Of a DNA stretch of 64,000 bases, positions 33,464-43,484 are shown piece after piece. Every line of letters starts with the position of its first letter. The stretch's first letter is position 1. Position numbers and translations under genes: made by a program. The notes below the pieces were generated by a model. It had not been told where the DNA came from. It was given only the letters and a program-made list of their open reading frames with translations, and did not search any database. Source of the DNA: Gottfriedia acidiceleris (GTDB lineage Bacteria > Bacillota > Bacilli > Bacillales > Bacillaceae_G); assembly GCF_004138285.1 (NCBI RefSeq), contig NZ_SCFN01000004.1:372001-436000 (forward strand), read 5' to 3'.

Positions 33464-33655
33464 TATTTTTTATTCTTCTTCAGTTTGTCCTTGGAAGAAT
33501 ATTCTAAAACTGAAATTAAGATTGCCGCTAAATTCGTAAGGGTAGCGGTTCCCAATACTTTATTTACACCTTTTCTGTCAGTATCATTGATTGCTAACAT
33601 TAACGTCTTTGCTCGTGAGCTAGCATTATATTCAACTGGTAAAGTGATCAGCTAA
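33463..33655 (-). pseudogene. C-terminal remnant of a YugP-type membrane zinc metallopeptidase
   Basis: Leftward frame: LITLPVEYNASSRAKTLML, NDTDRKGVNKVLGTATLTNLA and a hydrophobic AAILISVLEYSS before the stop. This matches the last ~60 residues of the YugP (Zn_peptidase_2) family (LPVEFNAS.RA, KGV.KVL.AA). The frame is closed by TAG immediately upstream and the HExxH part is gone, so only a stump remains. Confidence 0.8.
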
Positions 33656-33727
33656 AAACGCTACTGCGATATACGAGCCTAATAAAAACGTACAGTATAA
33701 CGTTTCATTGTTCAAATTCGAAATTTA

Positions 33728-33757
33728 TCAATAAAGAAGTAAACTATCTACATATTA
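33728..33757 (+). promoter_or_regulatory. Possible sigma-G promoter of the germinant receptor operon
   Basis: TCAATA, 17 bases, CATATTA. This is close to the forespore sigma-G consensus (TGMATA, 17-18, CATWHTA) and lies ~75 bases before the start of the first ger gene, an operon type known to be sigma-G dependent. Confidence 0.55.
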
Positions 33758-33830
33758 AAGTACAGAATATTAACAGGTATTATGGGAAAAATAGGATAAA
33801 ATTACCTAACATAGAAAAGAGGAGCATTTA

Positions 33831-35270
33831 ATGATAGCTGACCGAAATTTAGATAAAAATGAGTTTTCACTTCGGGAATTGCTATTTAATAGTTCTGACT
33901 TTAAAACAAGCAATTTTGGTACCAGTGTACGAAGTTATCGCCTATATTATTTAGATTCAATGATTGATGAGGCAGTAGTTCAAGAACATATTATTCGTCC
34001 TTTGCTTCATAACACAACAGATAGTATACGTGAGGTTGTCCCAATTCTAGATTACAGTGAAACGGAAATTCTTTCTGTAGCAGCACAAGCTCTTGTTGAT
34101 GGGAAGACTGTTGTTCAAATCAAAGGTGAATCAAATCTCTATTTACTTAGAGCAGAGCTTATTAAAGAACGCTCTGTGAACGTTCCAATAAATGAGCGTG
34201 TTTTACGTGGCTCTCACAAAGCTTTGAATGAAAATCTAAATACGAATCTAAATATTATCCGAAATCTAGTTGCCACTCCAGATCTTGTGATTAAGTATTA
34301 TCAAGTTGGCAGTAAATCGAACACGAAAGTAGCTATACTTTATTTGCAGTCCCTTACAAACGAGTTAGTTTTAAAGGAATTTGAACATAGAATTTCTAAA
34401 ATTAATACTGATTACATTGAAGCACCTGGTTTTTTTCAGGAACTTATTCAAGATAAAAAATTCTCGCTATTTCCTAAAATGCTCGTATCTGAAAGACCGG
34501 ATCGAATATTATCTTATTTAATGGATGGGAAAATCACTTTTTTAATAGATGGTACTCCAGAGGCAGTAATCGTTCCTGTCTCGTTCTGGGCATTTTTTCA
34601 AACTCCTGATGATTACCAGGTCGGCTGGCTATTCGGTAGCGTTTTAAGATTTTTGCGAATTTTCTGTTTTATCATTGCTATTAGTTTACCTGGTACTTAT
34701 GTGGCACTCGTTACCTTTGATCCGAGAGTTCTTCCACTAGATCTTGCACTGACTCTTCAAAGCTCTATGCAGTTCGTTTCAATGCCACCTATTCTAGAAG
34801 CAATAACAATGCTATTCATACTTGAAATATTAAAAGAGGCAACTGTCCGTTTACCAAATCCTGTAGGTCAGACAATCGGGGTTGTAGGTGGTATTTTAAT
34901 CGGCACTGTTGTTGTTCAGTCTAATCTAATTTCAAACATGATGGTAGTTATAGTAGCGCTTACAGGGATTGCTTCCTTTATCATCCCTTCATATGAAATG
35001 AGTAATACAGCTCGTTTATTAGCTTATCCCTTTATCTTAATTGCTGCTTTATTCGGGCTAATCGGTTTGGAAGTTTCATTTCTATTGATTCTGACACATT
35101 TAGCAAGAATGAATACAATGGGAATTCCCTACTTTTATACATCGTTTAATGGCGATACGATTAAAGATACTCTTTTCAGGGCACCGATTAAGAGCTTGAA
35201 AAAACGACCAGTTGAAAGCTTGGCTAAGGACGAGAGTAGTATAAGTAAGCCAAAGGGGGAAACAAATTGA
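33831..35270 (+). CDS. GerA-type spore germinant receptor, A subunit
   Basis: 479 residues with AGAGGAG ahead of the ATG. A soluble N-terminal region of ~245 residues (LPVLYxxxMI-type segment YLDSMIDEAVVQEHIIRPL; IDGTPEAVIVPVSFW) leads into four to five membrane segments (from ~265) and a short cytosolic tail. This is the GerA/SpoVAF family layout. It sits in the spore inner membrane with the B and C subunits and senses germinants; the ligand cannot be predicted. Confidence 0.94.
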   Translation: MIADRNLDKNEFSLRELLFNSSDFKTSNFGTSVRSYRLYYLDSMIDEAVVQEHIIRPLLHNTTDSIREVVPILDYSETEILSVAAQALVDGKTVVQIKGESNLYLLRAELIKERSVNVPINERVLRGSHKALNENLNTNLNIIRNLVATPDLVIKYYQVGSKSNTKVAILYLQSLTNELVLKEFEHRISKINTDYIEAPGFFQELIQDKKFSLFPKMLVSERPDRILSYLMDGKITFLIDGTPEAVIVPVSFWAFFQTPDDYQVGWLFGSVLRFLRIFCFIIAISLPGTYVALVTFDPRVLPLDLALTLQSSMQFVSMPPILEAITMLFILEILKEATVRLPNPVGQTIGVVGGILIGTVVVQSNLISNMMVVIVALTGIASFIIPSYEMSNTARLLAYPFILIAALFGLIGLEVSFLLILTHLARMNTMGIPYFYTSFNGDTIKDTLFRAPIKSLKKRPVESLAKDESSISKPKGETN

Positions 35271-36364
35271 TACAATTAAAAAAGGTTTCCATTAATCAAC
35301 TTGTTTGCCTTGTTATACTGAACCAAGTAGGTGTCAGTGTTTTATCGATTCCATATAAAATGTCTCAAATATCAGGCTATGACTCTTGGATGTCCATTAT
35401 CATTGGAGGGGTAATTGCTCAAATTGGTATCTTGATTATCTATCAACTTGGAAAAAGTTATCCCGACAGACCTTTTCAACAATACATATCAACTATTATT
35501 GGAAAGCCACTAGGATCGATCATAAACTTTCTATTTGCAGCATACTGTGCAGAATCCTGTTTAATGATCATCATTTCATATTCTGATGTCATTAATCGAT
35601 GGTTGTTATTTGAAACACCTTGGTTCGTACTAATTGGATTATTGGTCATGATTACTGGGTACATCGCTTCATCAACTCTCCGATCAATCTCGACCCTTAC
35701 GCAGTCAATAATGGTTATGTTTCTGATTTGTTTCGCGATCGTCTTTATTAGTGGTTTTGGAAAAGGAGACTTGCGTCATTTTTTGCCAATTGGTACTCAC
35801 GGGATTGCGCCTATTCTAAAAGGTGCTTTACCAGCATTTTGGGCGTATGCTGGATACGAACTTCTCCTGTATGTATTTCCATTTGTAAAATGTAAAAAAA
35901 AGAAGGATATTTTGATTGCGATTTCAGTTGCTAATGGAATAACGACTTTATTTTATGTGTTTATAGCATTTATTGTGACGTACAACTTTAGTGAAAATCA
36001 ATTAAATTTCATTCCAGAGCCAATGGTCTATATTCTACGTAAGTTCAGATGGCCAGTCGTTCAAAGTCTAGATATTCTTTTTATCACAATTTGGCTATCT
36101 GTGACGCTTGTAACAGCTTATATTTACTTATTTTTGTCAGCACGATATTTGGCTTTTCTCGGTAAAAAAGAAAAACGTAACCACCCACTTTTAGTATGGA
36201 TATTAGCAATTGTATGCTTCGGGGCCGGACTATTCTTCTCAAACAGACATTTGATTCCCAAATTTTCTGAGTTTCATAATATAGCAACAGGATTTATGAT
36301 TATGGGCGTGCCGACATTAATTCTACTAATATCCTTTGTAAAGAAAAAGGTGGCGAAAAAATGA
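35267..36364 (+). CDS. GerA-type spore germinant receptor, B subunit
   Basis: 365 residues, ten predicted membrane segments, of the spore germination permease family (APC fold). Starts at TTG overlapping the A subunit's TGA, with AAGGGGGA ahead. Sequence marks: LVCLVILNQVGVSVLSIP at the first helix and LPAFWAYAGYELLLYVFPF in the middle. The B subunit binds the germinant. Its stop overlaps the next ATG (ATGA). Confidence 0.93.
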   Translation: MIQLKKVSINQLVCLVILNQVGVSVLSIPYKMSQISGYDSWMSIIIGGVIAQIGILIIYQLGKSYPDRPFQQYISTIIGKPLGSIINFLFAAYCAESCLMIIISYSDVINRWLLFETPWFVLIGLLVMITGYIASSTLRSISTLTQSIMVMFLICFAIVFISGFGKGDLRHFLPIGTHGIAPILKGALPAFWAYAGYELLLYVFPFVKCKKKKDILIAISVANGITTLFYVFIAFIVTYNFSENQLNFIPEPMVYILRKFRWPVVQSLDILFITIWLSVTLVTAYIYLFLSARYLAFLGKKEKRNHPLLVWILAIVCFGAGLFFSNRHLIPKFSEFHNIATGFMIMGVPTLILLISFVKKKVAKK

Positions 36365-37485
36365 AAAAAGCCTTATTTTTAATTCTACTATTGCCACTAT
36401 TGACTGGATGTTGGGATCGATTGGAATTAAATAAGCTTCATTTAGTTGATGTAAATGGTTTTGACCTGGACGACAAAACAGGTGAAGTTAAAGCATTATT
36501 CCTCGTTACGAAGCTTAAAAGCACTGGACAGGGAACAGGAGTGCCAATATCAAAAATGCAGGTGCTAAAAGGACCAAGTGTAGCAGAAGCAATCGGAGAA
36601 TGGGAATTTACTAATCAGTCACCTTTTATAGGAATTAGTACGAGAGTCTATTTGATAAGCCAGAGCTTTGCAGTGAATCATCCAGTTTCCGAACTTGATT
36701 TTTTACTCGATGCTCCATATTCATCTATTAATACGCCAATACTCGTAGTTGATGGAAATTTGTCAAAGGTAATGGAAACATCATCAGGTCATGATAAAGA
36801 GTTTACAAAAGAATTGAATGAGTTTATTATCTCAATGGAGAAGAACAAAACAATTCCAACAGTTTCAATGATGAATTTTATACAATCCCGCAATGAACCG
36901 TTCTCTGATTTAGCGTTACCCATGTTAAGTCCCATAAATTCAGAATTGGAATTAAGTGGTGCCTTATTATTCCGCAATGGTAAACCTACAGGGAAAAAAC
37001 TTGATAGAAATCAAGTTAAAATGATGATGTTACTAGAAGGTGGTAACACAGGAAGGCAAAGATTTACTGGAAATTTCTCAAAAAAACATGGTGATAAACC
37101 ATCTTCTGATACTGCGTTCAAAAATAATTATGGGTTTACAGTCAAAAGAAATTTTTCAAAAATCATCGTTTCTAATAGGTCAAGTAAATTACCGAAAATC
37201 AGCATAAAGGTTAAATTACAAGTTAGTGCTTTCGAGCTTGGTGAAGAAGGTCATAAGTTAAAGCCTAATTATGCTCGAATGGAAAAAGTACTTAATAAAC
37301 ATTTTGAAGAAATGGCATTGGAAACGATTAAGACTATGCAATCAGCAAATTCAGACGTTCTAGGGATTGGAAAGGAATTAAAAGCATTCCATCCAAAAAT
37401 TTGGAAATCTTTAAATTGGAGAAAAGATTATCCGCGAATGTCGATTGAACCGAAATTTGACATCAGTATTCTTAATTCGAACTAA
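36361..37485 (+). CDS. GerA-type spore germinant receptor, C subunit (lipoprotein)
   Basis: 374 residues with a lipoprotein signal peptide ending in LPLLTGCWDRLELN (Cys17), the standard start of Ger(x)C proteins. The remainder fits the family's two-domain soluble part, with the C-terminal region (about 200-370) ending KSLNWRKDYPRMSIEPKFDISI. It is anchored outside the spore inner membrane and completes the receptor. Third gene of the operon. Confidence 0.93.
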   Translation: MKKALFLILLLPLLTGCWDRLELNKLHLVDVNGFDLDDKTGEVKALFLVTKLKSTGQGTGVPISKMQVLKGPSVAEAIGEWEFTNQSPFIGISTRVYLISQSFAVNHPVSELDFLLDAPYSSINTPILVVDGNLSKVMETSSGHDKEFTKELNEFIISMEKNKTIPTVSMMNFIQSRNEPFSDLALPMLSPINSELELSGALLFRNGKPTGKKLDRNQVKMMMLLEGGNTGRQRFTGNFSKKHGDKPSSDTAFKNNYGFTVKRNFSKIIVSNRSSKLPKISIKVKLQVSAFELGEEGHKLKPNYARMEKVLNKHFEEMALETIKTMQSANSDVLGIGKELKAFHPKIWKSLNWRKDYPRMSIEPKFDISILNSN

Positions 37486-37526
37486 GGTAAATCAAGCTAG
37501 TGGCAAAGCTGTTCTAAAACAAACAA

Positions 37527-37563
37527 AAGAACCAAGAATACATTCGTATTCTTGGTTTTATTT
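37527..37563 (+). terminator. Intrinsic terminator of the germinant receptor operon
   Basis: AAAACCAAGAATAC-like dyad: AACCAAGAATAC / GTATTCTTGGTT with ATTC loop and T-run. Confidence 0.9.
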
Positions 37564-37645
37564 TTAGGGGAAATATATATTTCAAATGATAAGCTACTAG
37601 TCTGACATTTTTATTTTCATTCTAGTATTTACCTAACACCTAAAA

Positions 37646-40600
37646 TTATTGAACAACCGTTACTGTTTTAGGCGTTGTTGTTACTTTAAAACCATCCTTT
37701 GTAACAAGATCTAATGTGATCGAGTACGTTCCGTTTGGAAGATTTTTATCAGGTACCCAGTTTGCTTTCAATGTATGTTCATTTTTCAAGTAGGATGTAT
37801 CAACAATTTGCCCACTTGAATTTTTTACATTAATCGTCCAGTCACCTCGGTTATAAGCATAACCAGAAATTTTTGCCGGTTTGGTTTGGTTTATACCAGT
37901 AGACGGTAGTACACTCCAAGTTTGAATCGCCATACCATATTTTATATAACTTGGATCTCCCCATGTAGTCCAAGATACATTTCCTGCATAATCAAGTGCT
38001 AAGATGACAATACTTTTCGGTTCTGCGTTAACAAGTAGAGATGTTGCCTCATTATTCACTTCATAATATTGACCATTCACATAAACAATTGCATTCATAT
38101 AGTCAGTTGCACTATCTACCGCTTTAAAGGAGATTTCATATTTTCCATTCTTTGGCGTAACACTAATATCTGAAACTTTTGGAGCGATAGAATCAACGAT
38201 CATTGGCATTTTAACAATCTGAGGTCTTGCGTTTGGATAATCCAATGTTGTTTTAAGCACATATTCGTATTCACCATCAGGAACATATTCTCCAGATGTG
38301 TCTTTCATATCCCATTTATAACCATCATAATTATAAACCCCATATGACAAGATATTTTTACTAAATTTCCATGGTTCCCCAGTTCCAGTGTATTCACTAA
38401 AGTCTCCTAAATATTTGATAAGATTTCCATCTTTATCTTCAATAGAGGATTCAACTTTTTCTAAATTACGTAAGGCTGTGAATCCCGCATAGATTCCAGT
38501 GTTAAGATAATTTGGCGAATAAGCAATATGATTCAGCTTAAATCCTTTTCCAGTGTATCCTAACGGCGCGCCACCTTCTGTCATATCATCCCAAAGTGCA
38601 GTATGTCCTGCAAAGGAATCATTTTCCCAAGCTGGTGAATCGATATTACGTAGTTCATCCCATTTTCCATAGAAGCCCATATAAGGAATAGATAGAGAAA
38701 CTGCTTTATCTTGATCTTTCTCTACTGGTACGAGACGAACAAATCCTTCTACAAAACTATTTTTCTTTAAGGAATCTGGTAATGAGACATTAACAGTCAG
38801 CATTTTTGTTTGACCTGGTTTAATTTTAACTAAAGCTCCTGTTTTTTCTGAAACAATATTATCATTGACAGTAACAGTTGCACCACTAATACGTTCACTT
38901 GTTAATGATAAATAGTCTCTTGGTTCTGTTTGCCCATCACCATTAAAATCAAATTCCTTCGTTTCAGTTCTGTCTTTTAATAAATCAACATAGACATTGT
39001 ATTCAATATCAGCACTATTATTTTTCCCTTTAGGAGCATCAAATGCTTCCATATTTAATTTAAAGCTTGTATTTTGTCCAATTTCCTTTAAAGCAACAGC
39101 TCCAGCTTTTTCTAAAGGTGTGTTTCTAGCATTGACAATAACCGGTGTATTGATCGCATTTTGAATTTTCATTAAGCCAGAACCTTGAATACGTGGTGAA
39201 TAAGGAACTTCACCGTTTGTTCTTGGATCCATCACAACATTAGCTGTATTCATTAAAGCCAGCTTTGCTTTTAAAACCGTATCTTCTGAATGTGTTAATC
39301 CTTTTTGATAAAGTGCTTGTAATAATAAAGCCGAGCCACCTGCAACATGAGGCGTAGCCATCGATGTACCGCTCATTACTTCATAACTATTACCTGGTAT
39401 AGTAGAATAGATATTTCCACCAGGTCCAGAAATTTCAGGTTTAAAATCTAACGTATGTGGTGCGCCCATTGATGAAAAATAAGACATCGTGTCTTTCGCT
39501 GGGTTATCTACATAAGTGCCACCTTTATACTTCAAACTTAAATATTGACCGCTTGGCATATTTTGCATTTTGTTTAACAAGGCTTCACCTAGAACTTTAC
39601 TTGTTGAAGCTGTAGGTACTGCAGTTGGGGTTACTGGTAGACTAGTATAATCTGACCAACCCGCAGGTGGAATCATAATAATAGCCTTTGCTCCTGCAGC
39701 CTTTGCTGTAAATTGTATAGATGAAACAGTACTATATTGGTTTAATAGTTTTACTACTGCAATATAGCCAGTTTTACCTTTAGGATAATTTGTAGCACTC
39801 TTTCCTTCGCCTACATATACCATATCATAGCTTTGATCTGCTATTAAATTATTTGAAACCTTAAAATTATAAGAAGGTGCAAATTGAGTTTGATCTCGGA
39901 AAGGTACTGATAGACCACTTTCATCGCCTAATGCATACACATGCATTTTCGTATTTTCATAAGAAGCAACCGATAGTGCATATGGGCTTACACCTGGTGA
40001 GCCGACTGTTCCAATATCAGGATCTTGTGCATATGGTCTTAATGTAGAAGGAACTAGCCTATTCTGCGTACTGTATGCAGAATTCCCTGCTGCTACGACT
40101 ACAAGTGTCCCTTGTTCTGTCGCTTCGCGGATCGCTTTTTGAATTGGATCATAATCTTCATCAACATAACCTGAATCTACGCCCAAGCTCATATTGATAA
40201 CATCTGCCCCCATTGTGACAGCATGCTCAATACCAGCAATAATATCATCCTCGTAGGCTCCGCTAGCACTATCTGAAAATACCTTCTCAGCTAAAAGCTG
40301 AACTCCTGGTGCAATTCCAACTACTCCATCCTTCGTTTCGTCACCATTTGCTCCAATTGTTCCAGAAACATGTGTACCATGCGGGCTACCTTTTGGTCCA
40401 GGAATGACATTTGTATCGTTGTCTGCCCAGTCATAGCCTGTTGGGACTTTATCAGAATACCAAATTTCGTTTACATCTGTCTGTGCCATTTTTTGATTCA
40501 TTTTATCTTGAGTCCATTTTTCTTTCGCCTTTGCCTCATCAGATAGATTCATATCTTTGTGAGTATAATCAATCCCTGAATCTACTACTCCTACTACTAA

Positions 40601-41191
40601 TCCTTCCCCTTTATAACCATATTGCTCCCATACCTTTTGAGCTTGTACTAATTCTTTACTTGCTGCCATATTTTCCTTATATGTTCTTGCAACAGAAACA
40701 TGTGAAACCCCTGGAATAGACTGAATCTCTTTCATATTTTTGTACTCTGTTTCTACGCTGAATCCGTTAAATCCTTCAAAATAGCGATGCTTCACTTTCA
40801 TTGTATCATTCGATTTAGATTTTTTTTCTTTTGATAATTGTTCGATAACATTGTCTTGCTTTTCTGTAAATAGTGTTCGTTTATTTTGAGATGTAACCTC
40901 GTTCTCCGTTGGCTCATCTACTTGTACGATTAAATGAACAAGTTCGTCTGGTTTATAGTTATTTGTTTGAGCATCTTCACTTTTAACGTCTTTATACATT
41001 GAGTTCTCTTGATCTGTTTCACTACTCTTATTGAAGACAAGTGGAGCTCCTTGTTCTGTTATTTCGTCTGTCGGTACTGTTTGGAATGATACATCGTTAT
41101 TTTCTGCAAAAACTGAAAAGGATGTAAAAATCAATGATGTTAATGCTGCTGTTGACATAACTTTGAATGCTTTCAATGTTCCATTTTTCAT
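37646..41191 (-). CDS. Secreted S8 (subtilisin-like) serine protease, C5a-peptidase type
   Basis: 1181 residues from the ATG at 41191 (GGGGGAG ahead; an in-frame TTG lies five codons earlier). Signal peptide (to ~30, FSVFAENN), a propeptide region (about 85-175), then the catalytic domain: D204 in VVGVVDSGID, H271 in GSPHGTHVSG, S610 in SGTSMATPHVAG. A protease-associated domain is inserted between His and Ser (about 430-560). C-terminal Fn3-like and Ig-like domains follow, ending in an Ig-type strand KTVTVVQ; there is no LPxTG anchor, S-layer motif or dockerin. It degrades extracellular protein. It differs from the two dockerin proteases downstream and is transcribed alone. Confidence 0.92.
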   Translation of the reverse strand: MKNGTLKAFKVMSTAALTSLIFTSFSVFAENNDVSFQTVPTDEITEQGAPLVFNKSSETDQENSMYKDVKSEDAQTNNYKPDELVHLIVQVDEPTENEVTSQNKRTLFTEKQDNVIEQLSKEKKSKSNDTMKVKHRYFEGFNGFSVETEYKNMKEIQSIPGVSHVSVARTYKENMAASKELVQAQKVWEQYGYKGEGLVVGVVDSGIDYTHKDMNLSDEAKAKEKWTQDKMNQKMAQTDVNEIWYSDKVPTGYDWADNDTNVIPGPKGSPHGTHVSGTIGANGDETKDGVVGIAPGVQLLAEKVFSDSASGAYEDDIIAGIEHAVTMGADVINMSLGVDSGYVDEDYDPIQKAIREATEQGTLVVVAAGNSAYSTQNRLVPSTLRPYAQDPDIGTVGSPGVSPYALSVASYENTKMHVYALGDESGLSVPFRDQTQFAPSYNFKVSNNLIADQSYDMVYVGEGKSATNYPKGKTGYIAVVKLLNQYSTVSSIQFTAKAAGAKAIIMIPPAGWSDYTSLPVTPTAVPTASTSKVLGEALLNKMQNMPSGQYLSLKYKGGTYVDNPAKDTMSYFSSMGAPHTLDFKPEISGPGGNIYSTIPGNSYEVMSGTSMATPHVAGGSALLLQALYQKGLTHSEDTVLKAKLALMNTANVVMDPRTNGEVPYSPRIQGSGLMKIQNAINTPVIVNARNTPLEKAGAVALKEIGQNTSFKLNMEAFDAPKGKNNSADIEYNVYVDLLKDRTETKEFDFNGDGQTEPRDYLSLTSERISGATVTVNDNIVSEKTGALVKIKPGQTKMLTVNVSLPDSLKKNSFVEGFVRLVPVEKDQDKAVSLSIPYMGFYGKWDELRNIDSPAWENDSFAGHTALWDDMTEGGAPLGYTGKGFKLNHIAYSPNYLNTGIYAGFTALRNLEKVESSIEDKDGNLIKYLGDFSEYTGTGEPWKFSKNILSYGVYNYDGYKWDMKDTSGEYVPDGEYEYVLKTTLDYPNARPQIVKMPMIVDSIAPKVSDISVTPKNGKYEISFKAVDSATDYMNAIVYVNGQYYEVNNEATSLLVNAEPKSIVILALDYAGNVSWTTWGDPSYIKYGMAIQTWSVLPSTGINQTKPAKISGYAYNRGDWTINVKNSSGQIVDTSYLKNEHTLKANWVPDKNLPNGTYSITLDLVTKDGFKVTTTPKTVTVVQ

Positions 41192-41929
41192 TACTAACTC
41201 CCCCAAAATTTAATCTATATTTATTTAAATCCACTTGCTATCCATAGATTAATAGTTACTTAAACTGGCAACTATCGTTTTACTATTTTCCTATTTTATG
41301 TGGTCACCAATAAATACAATTTAATTGTACTTTCCTTATAAATAAACTTGTATTGGGGGAATTCCCCTAATTATTTCTCCTTAGTTCATTAGTCGTAATT
41401 TCCAATAGTTAATGGATTGTAATGTAAAATAAACACGAATTTTATGTATTTATTTTGGAAAAACACGAATTATTTTGTCGGAAAATTTTATTTTTTCTAA
41501 ATATAAAAAATAAAATTCGAGTGAATTTGGGGAAAATTAAACGAAAATACATTTAATTTGTAGAATATTCAAATTATTCAACAGAAAAATAAGGAAAAAG
41601 TCCTACTATAGGGAAGATTAAAATACATTAGTATTTAGAATTTTATTACAAACACATACGAATGAAGGCAAAAATAAAAGAACTAAGTGCAAACGAATAC
41701 CGAACTCAGGTCTTATAAGCTACCTAACTTTTTATTGTAAAACAGTTACTTTATAAGGTAGATATTACCCCACAACATTTTAAAACAAATTAATTATCCG
41801 ATCATCATTCAAGAAAAACAAAAAAAATCCGCAAAGAATAGTTTCCTTACGGGTTTCTTCATTTATTATTGAGACAGCTTCTTCTCGAAGTATAAAGGTT
41901 GACCAAGATTTTAGTAGAGTTTTTTCATA
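41192..41929. other. AT-rich intergenic region between protease and gas vesicle operon
   Basis: No gene over ~740 bases. It contains a perfect 12-base palindrome GGGGAATTCCCC (41354-41365), two copies of AAACACGAATT about 30 bases apart (near 41430 and 41459), and the gvp terminator at 41826-41862. The protease promoter should lie here, but I cannot pick it. Confidence 0.6.
41826..41862 (-). terminator. Intrinsic terminator of the gas vesicle operon
   Basis: On the - strand CCCGTAAGGAA-ACTAT-TTCTTTGCGG (with GU pairs) followed by a T-run, ~70 bases after the last gvp gene. Confidence 0.7.
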
Positions 41930-42208
41930 CTATTCATTTTGTTGTATGCCTAACTTGTCTTCTATTCGATTAATTCGATCTTGCAAAAGCTTGCCTTTTA
42001 CACTTGAATTAAAATATGGATCGTCCTGCCACCAATTTAACCCAATTTCCATCGCTTTATCAATTGAAGCAACAACAAGTCGGATCTTAATTGTGAGTAA
42101 TTCAACATCTGCCAAGGCGATTTTTATATCTCCTGCGATGACGATTCCTTTATCCAAAATTTTCTCTAAAATATCTAAAATATTAGTAGATTGTGCTGAA
42201 TGTTGCAT
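41930..42208 (-). CDS. gvpJ: Gas vesicle protein GvpJ (GvpA-like)
   Basis: 92 residues. The GvpA-type core (NILDILEKILDKGIVIAGDIKIALADVELLTIKIRLVVASIDKA) is followed by a family-typical C-terminal extension (GLNWWQDDPYFNSS, then a helix EDKLGIQQ). GvpJ is a minor shell or nucleation component. Last gene of the operon, 13 bases after gvpK. Confidence 0.92.
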   Translation of the reverse strand: MQHSAQSTNILDILEKILDKGIVIAGDIKIALADVELLTIKIRLVVASIDKAMEIGLNWWQDDPYFNSSVKGKLLQDRINRIEDKLGIQQNE

Positions 42209-42221
42209 ATTTTCTCCTTTC

Positions 42222-42506
42222 TTACATTAAGTTTCCTAAAGGTCCTAAATCGATGTTTAAGTCTTTTCCTTCAAGTCCAAAAACAATTTTTAATTCTTCC
42301 ATTTTTTCTTCTAAATTCAAAAGGGCTGTACCAAGTTTTTCAATTTGTTCATCTGTAAGTGTACCGCCTTCAACCCTTTTAATAGCTTGCCGCTCTACAA
42401 GTTGCCTTAGTAATTCCAAAATTGTAAGTACTAGTTGAGCTAGTCCATGTTCAACATCTTCTGGATTCATATTAATTCTTTCAGCTATTGCATGATTCGC
42501 TGTCAT
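42222..42506 (-). CDS. gvpK: Gas vesicle protein GvpK
   Basis: 94 residues from the ATG at 42506 with GGGGGA upstream. The family pattern is clear: INMNPEDVEHGLAQLVLTILELLRQLVERQAIKRVEGGTLTDEQIEKLG and the tail LNIDLGPLGNL. GvpK is a helical accessory protein needed for vesicle assembly. Its start lies inside the end of gvpS (26-base overlap). Confidence 0.94.
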   Translation of the reverse strand: MTANHAIAERINMNPEDVEHGLAQLVLTILELLRQLVERQAIKRVEGGTLTDEQIEKLGTALLNLEEKMEELKIVFGLEGKDLNIDLGPLGNLM

Positions 42507-42681
42507 TCCAATTCCCCCTTTTTTGAATATTTTCAACTGCTGTCACTAGTAAGCAAATATTCACATATACCAAATCAATATCTGCAATAGAAAGGATGAG
42601 ATCGCCAGAAATAACTACTCCTTTATCTAAAACGCCGTCTAAAATATCTAATAATGTGATGTTATCATTTTTACTGTTCAT
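42481..42681 (-). CDS. gvpS: Gas vesicle protein GvpS (GvpA-like)
   Basis: 66 residues with the GvpA-type core in its GvpS/J form: ITLLDILDGVLDKGVVISGDLILSIADIDLVYVNICLLVTAVENI, and a short tail. Located between gvpL and gvpK as in Bacillus megaterium. Its start overlaps the gvpL stop by four bases. Confidence 0.88.
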   Translation of the reverse strand: MNSKNDNITLLDILDGVLDKGVVISGDLILSIADIDLVYVNICLLVTAVENIQKRGNWNDSESCNS

Positions 42682-43484
42682 GCCTTTCTACAATCCAGAC
42701 GAGCAAAATGATAAAATGGCCATGGTCCAGAAATCTCAACGATAATCCCTTTATCCTCATACTTTTGTATAAATTCTTTTATTAGCAGCTCAAATTTCTT
42801 TCTGCTGTCTTTTGGGATTAGAGAAGTACAGTTGTAGATCATATCTACATTTCGGCCAGTAGCATTTCGGCTCCAATTTTCTCTTGTTATATTGTCAACC
42901 GTTGAATTTATTAAGGTGTTTTCCAAGCTTTGAGATATTAAACGTAGTTCACTTTGCGCTTCATTCTCAAGTAGTTGTCCTTGCTTTTTCTTCATGAAGA
43001 ATTGTTTCCCAGGAGATAGTACTTTCAATTCATCCCTCATATTTTGAATTACTTTACTATGTCGCTCCAATTCTTTAAAAAATTTGGGTTTATCATAGTA
43101 CATCTTTACGTTCCATTCCTCCTTTTCTTTTAATTTCTCAAAAAGGGAAATGATATTAAGTTGCTCTTCCGATAAATCTTCTCTTAGTTTTTCTATACTT
43201 GAATAGACCGTACAAAACTTTGAAGGAAGAAATAAATAGTTTTTAGAATAAGTTACAATTGTTTCATGATGATGAACCGCATGTTTGTGTACCCATTTTG
43301 GATTGTCCATCTTCTTTTTTAGAACCGCCTCAGCAAATTCTTCTTCTCTTAAAAAACAGTAAACTGCGGTTACTTTTTCAACAATTTCAAAACAAGTTTG
43401 ATCATGATCAATCCCCTTCACAGAATAAAATGGTGAATCTGTTAGTTGGCCTGTCGGTAGCAAACCATATAAATAAATGCTCAA
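42678..43484 (-). CDS. gvpL: Gas vesicle protein GvpL (GvpL/F family)
   Basis: 268 residues with the two-lobed GvpL/F pattern: MSIYLYGLLPTG at the start, a mid-region HHETIVTYSKNYLFLPSKF, a helical central segment, and the C-terminal ISGPWPFYHFARL shared with GvpF (YSGPWPAYNFIQL). Accessory, probably forming assembly complexes with GvpF/G/S/K/J. Overlaps gvpG by four bases. Confidence 0.93.
   Translation of the reverse strand: MSIYLYGLLPTGQLTDSPFYSVKGIDHDQTCFEIVEKVTAVYCFLREEEFAEAVLKKKMDNPKWVHKHAVHHHETIVTYSKNYLFLPSKFCTVYSSIEKLREDLSEEQLNIISLFEKLKEKEEWNVKMYYDKPKFFKELERHSKVIQNMRDELKVLSPGKQFFMKKKQGQLLENEAQSELRLISQSLENTLINSTVDNITRENWSRNATGRNVDMIYNCTSLIPKDSRKKFELLIKEFIQKYEDKGIIVEISGPWPFYHFARLDCRKA

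Noticed and set aside
33428-33655. 75-codon rightward frame
   Set aside because: Opposite strand carries the YugP-type remnant and a terminator; the rightward frame has no family resemblance.
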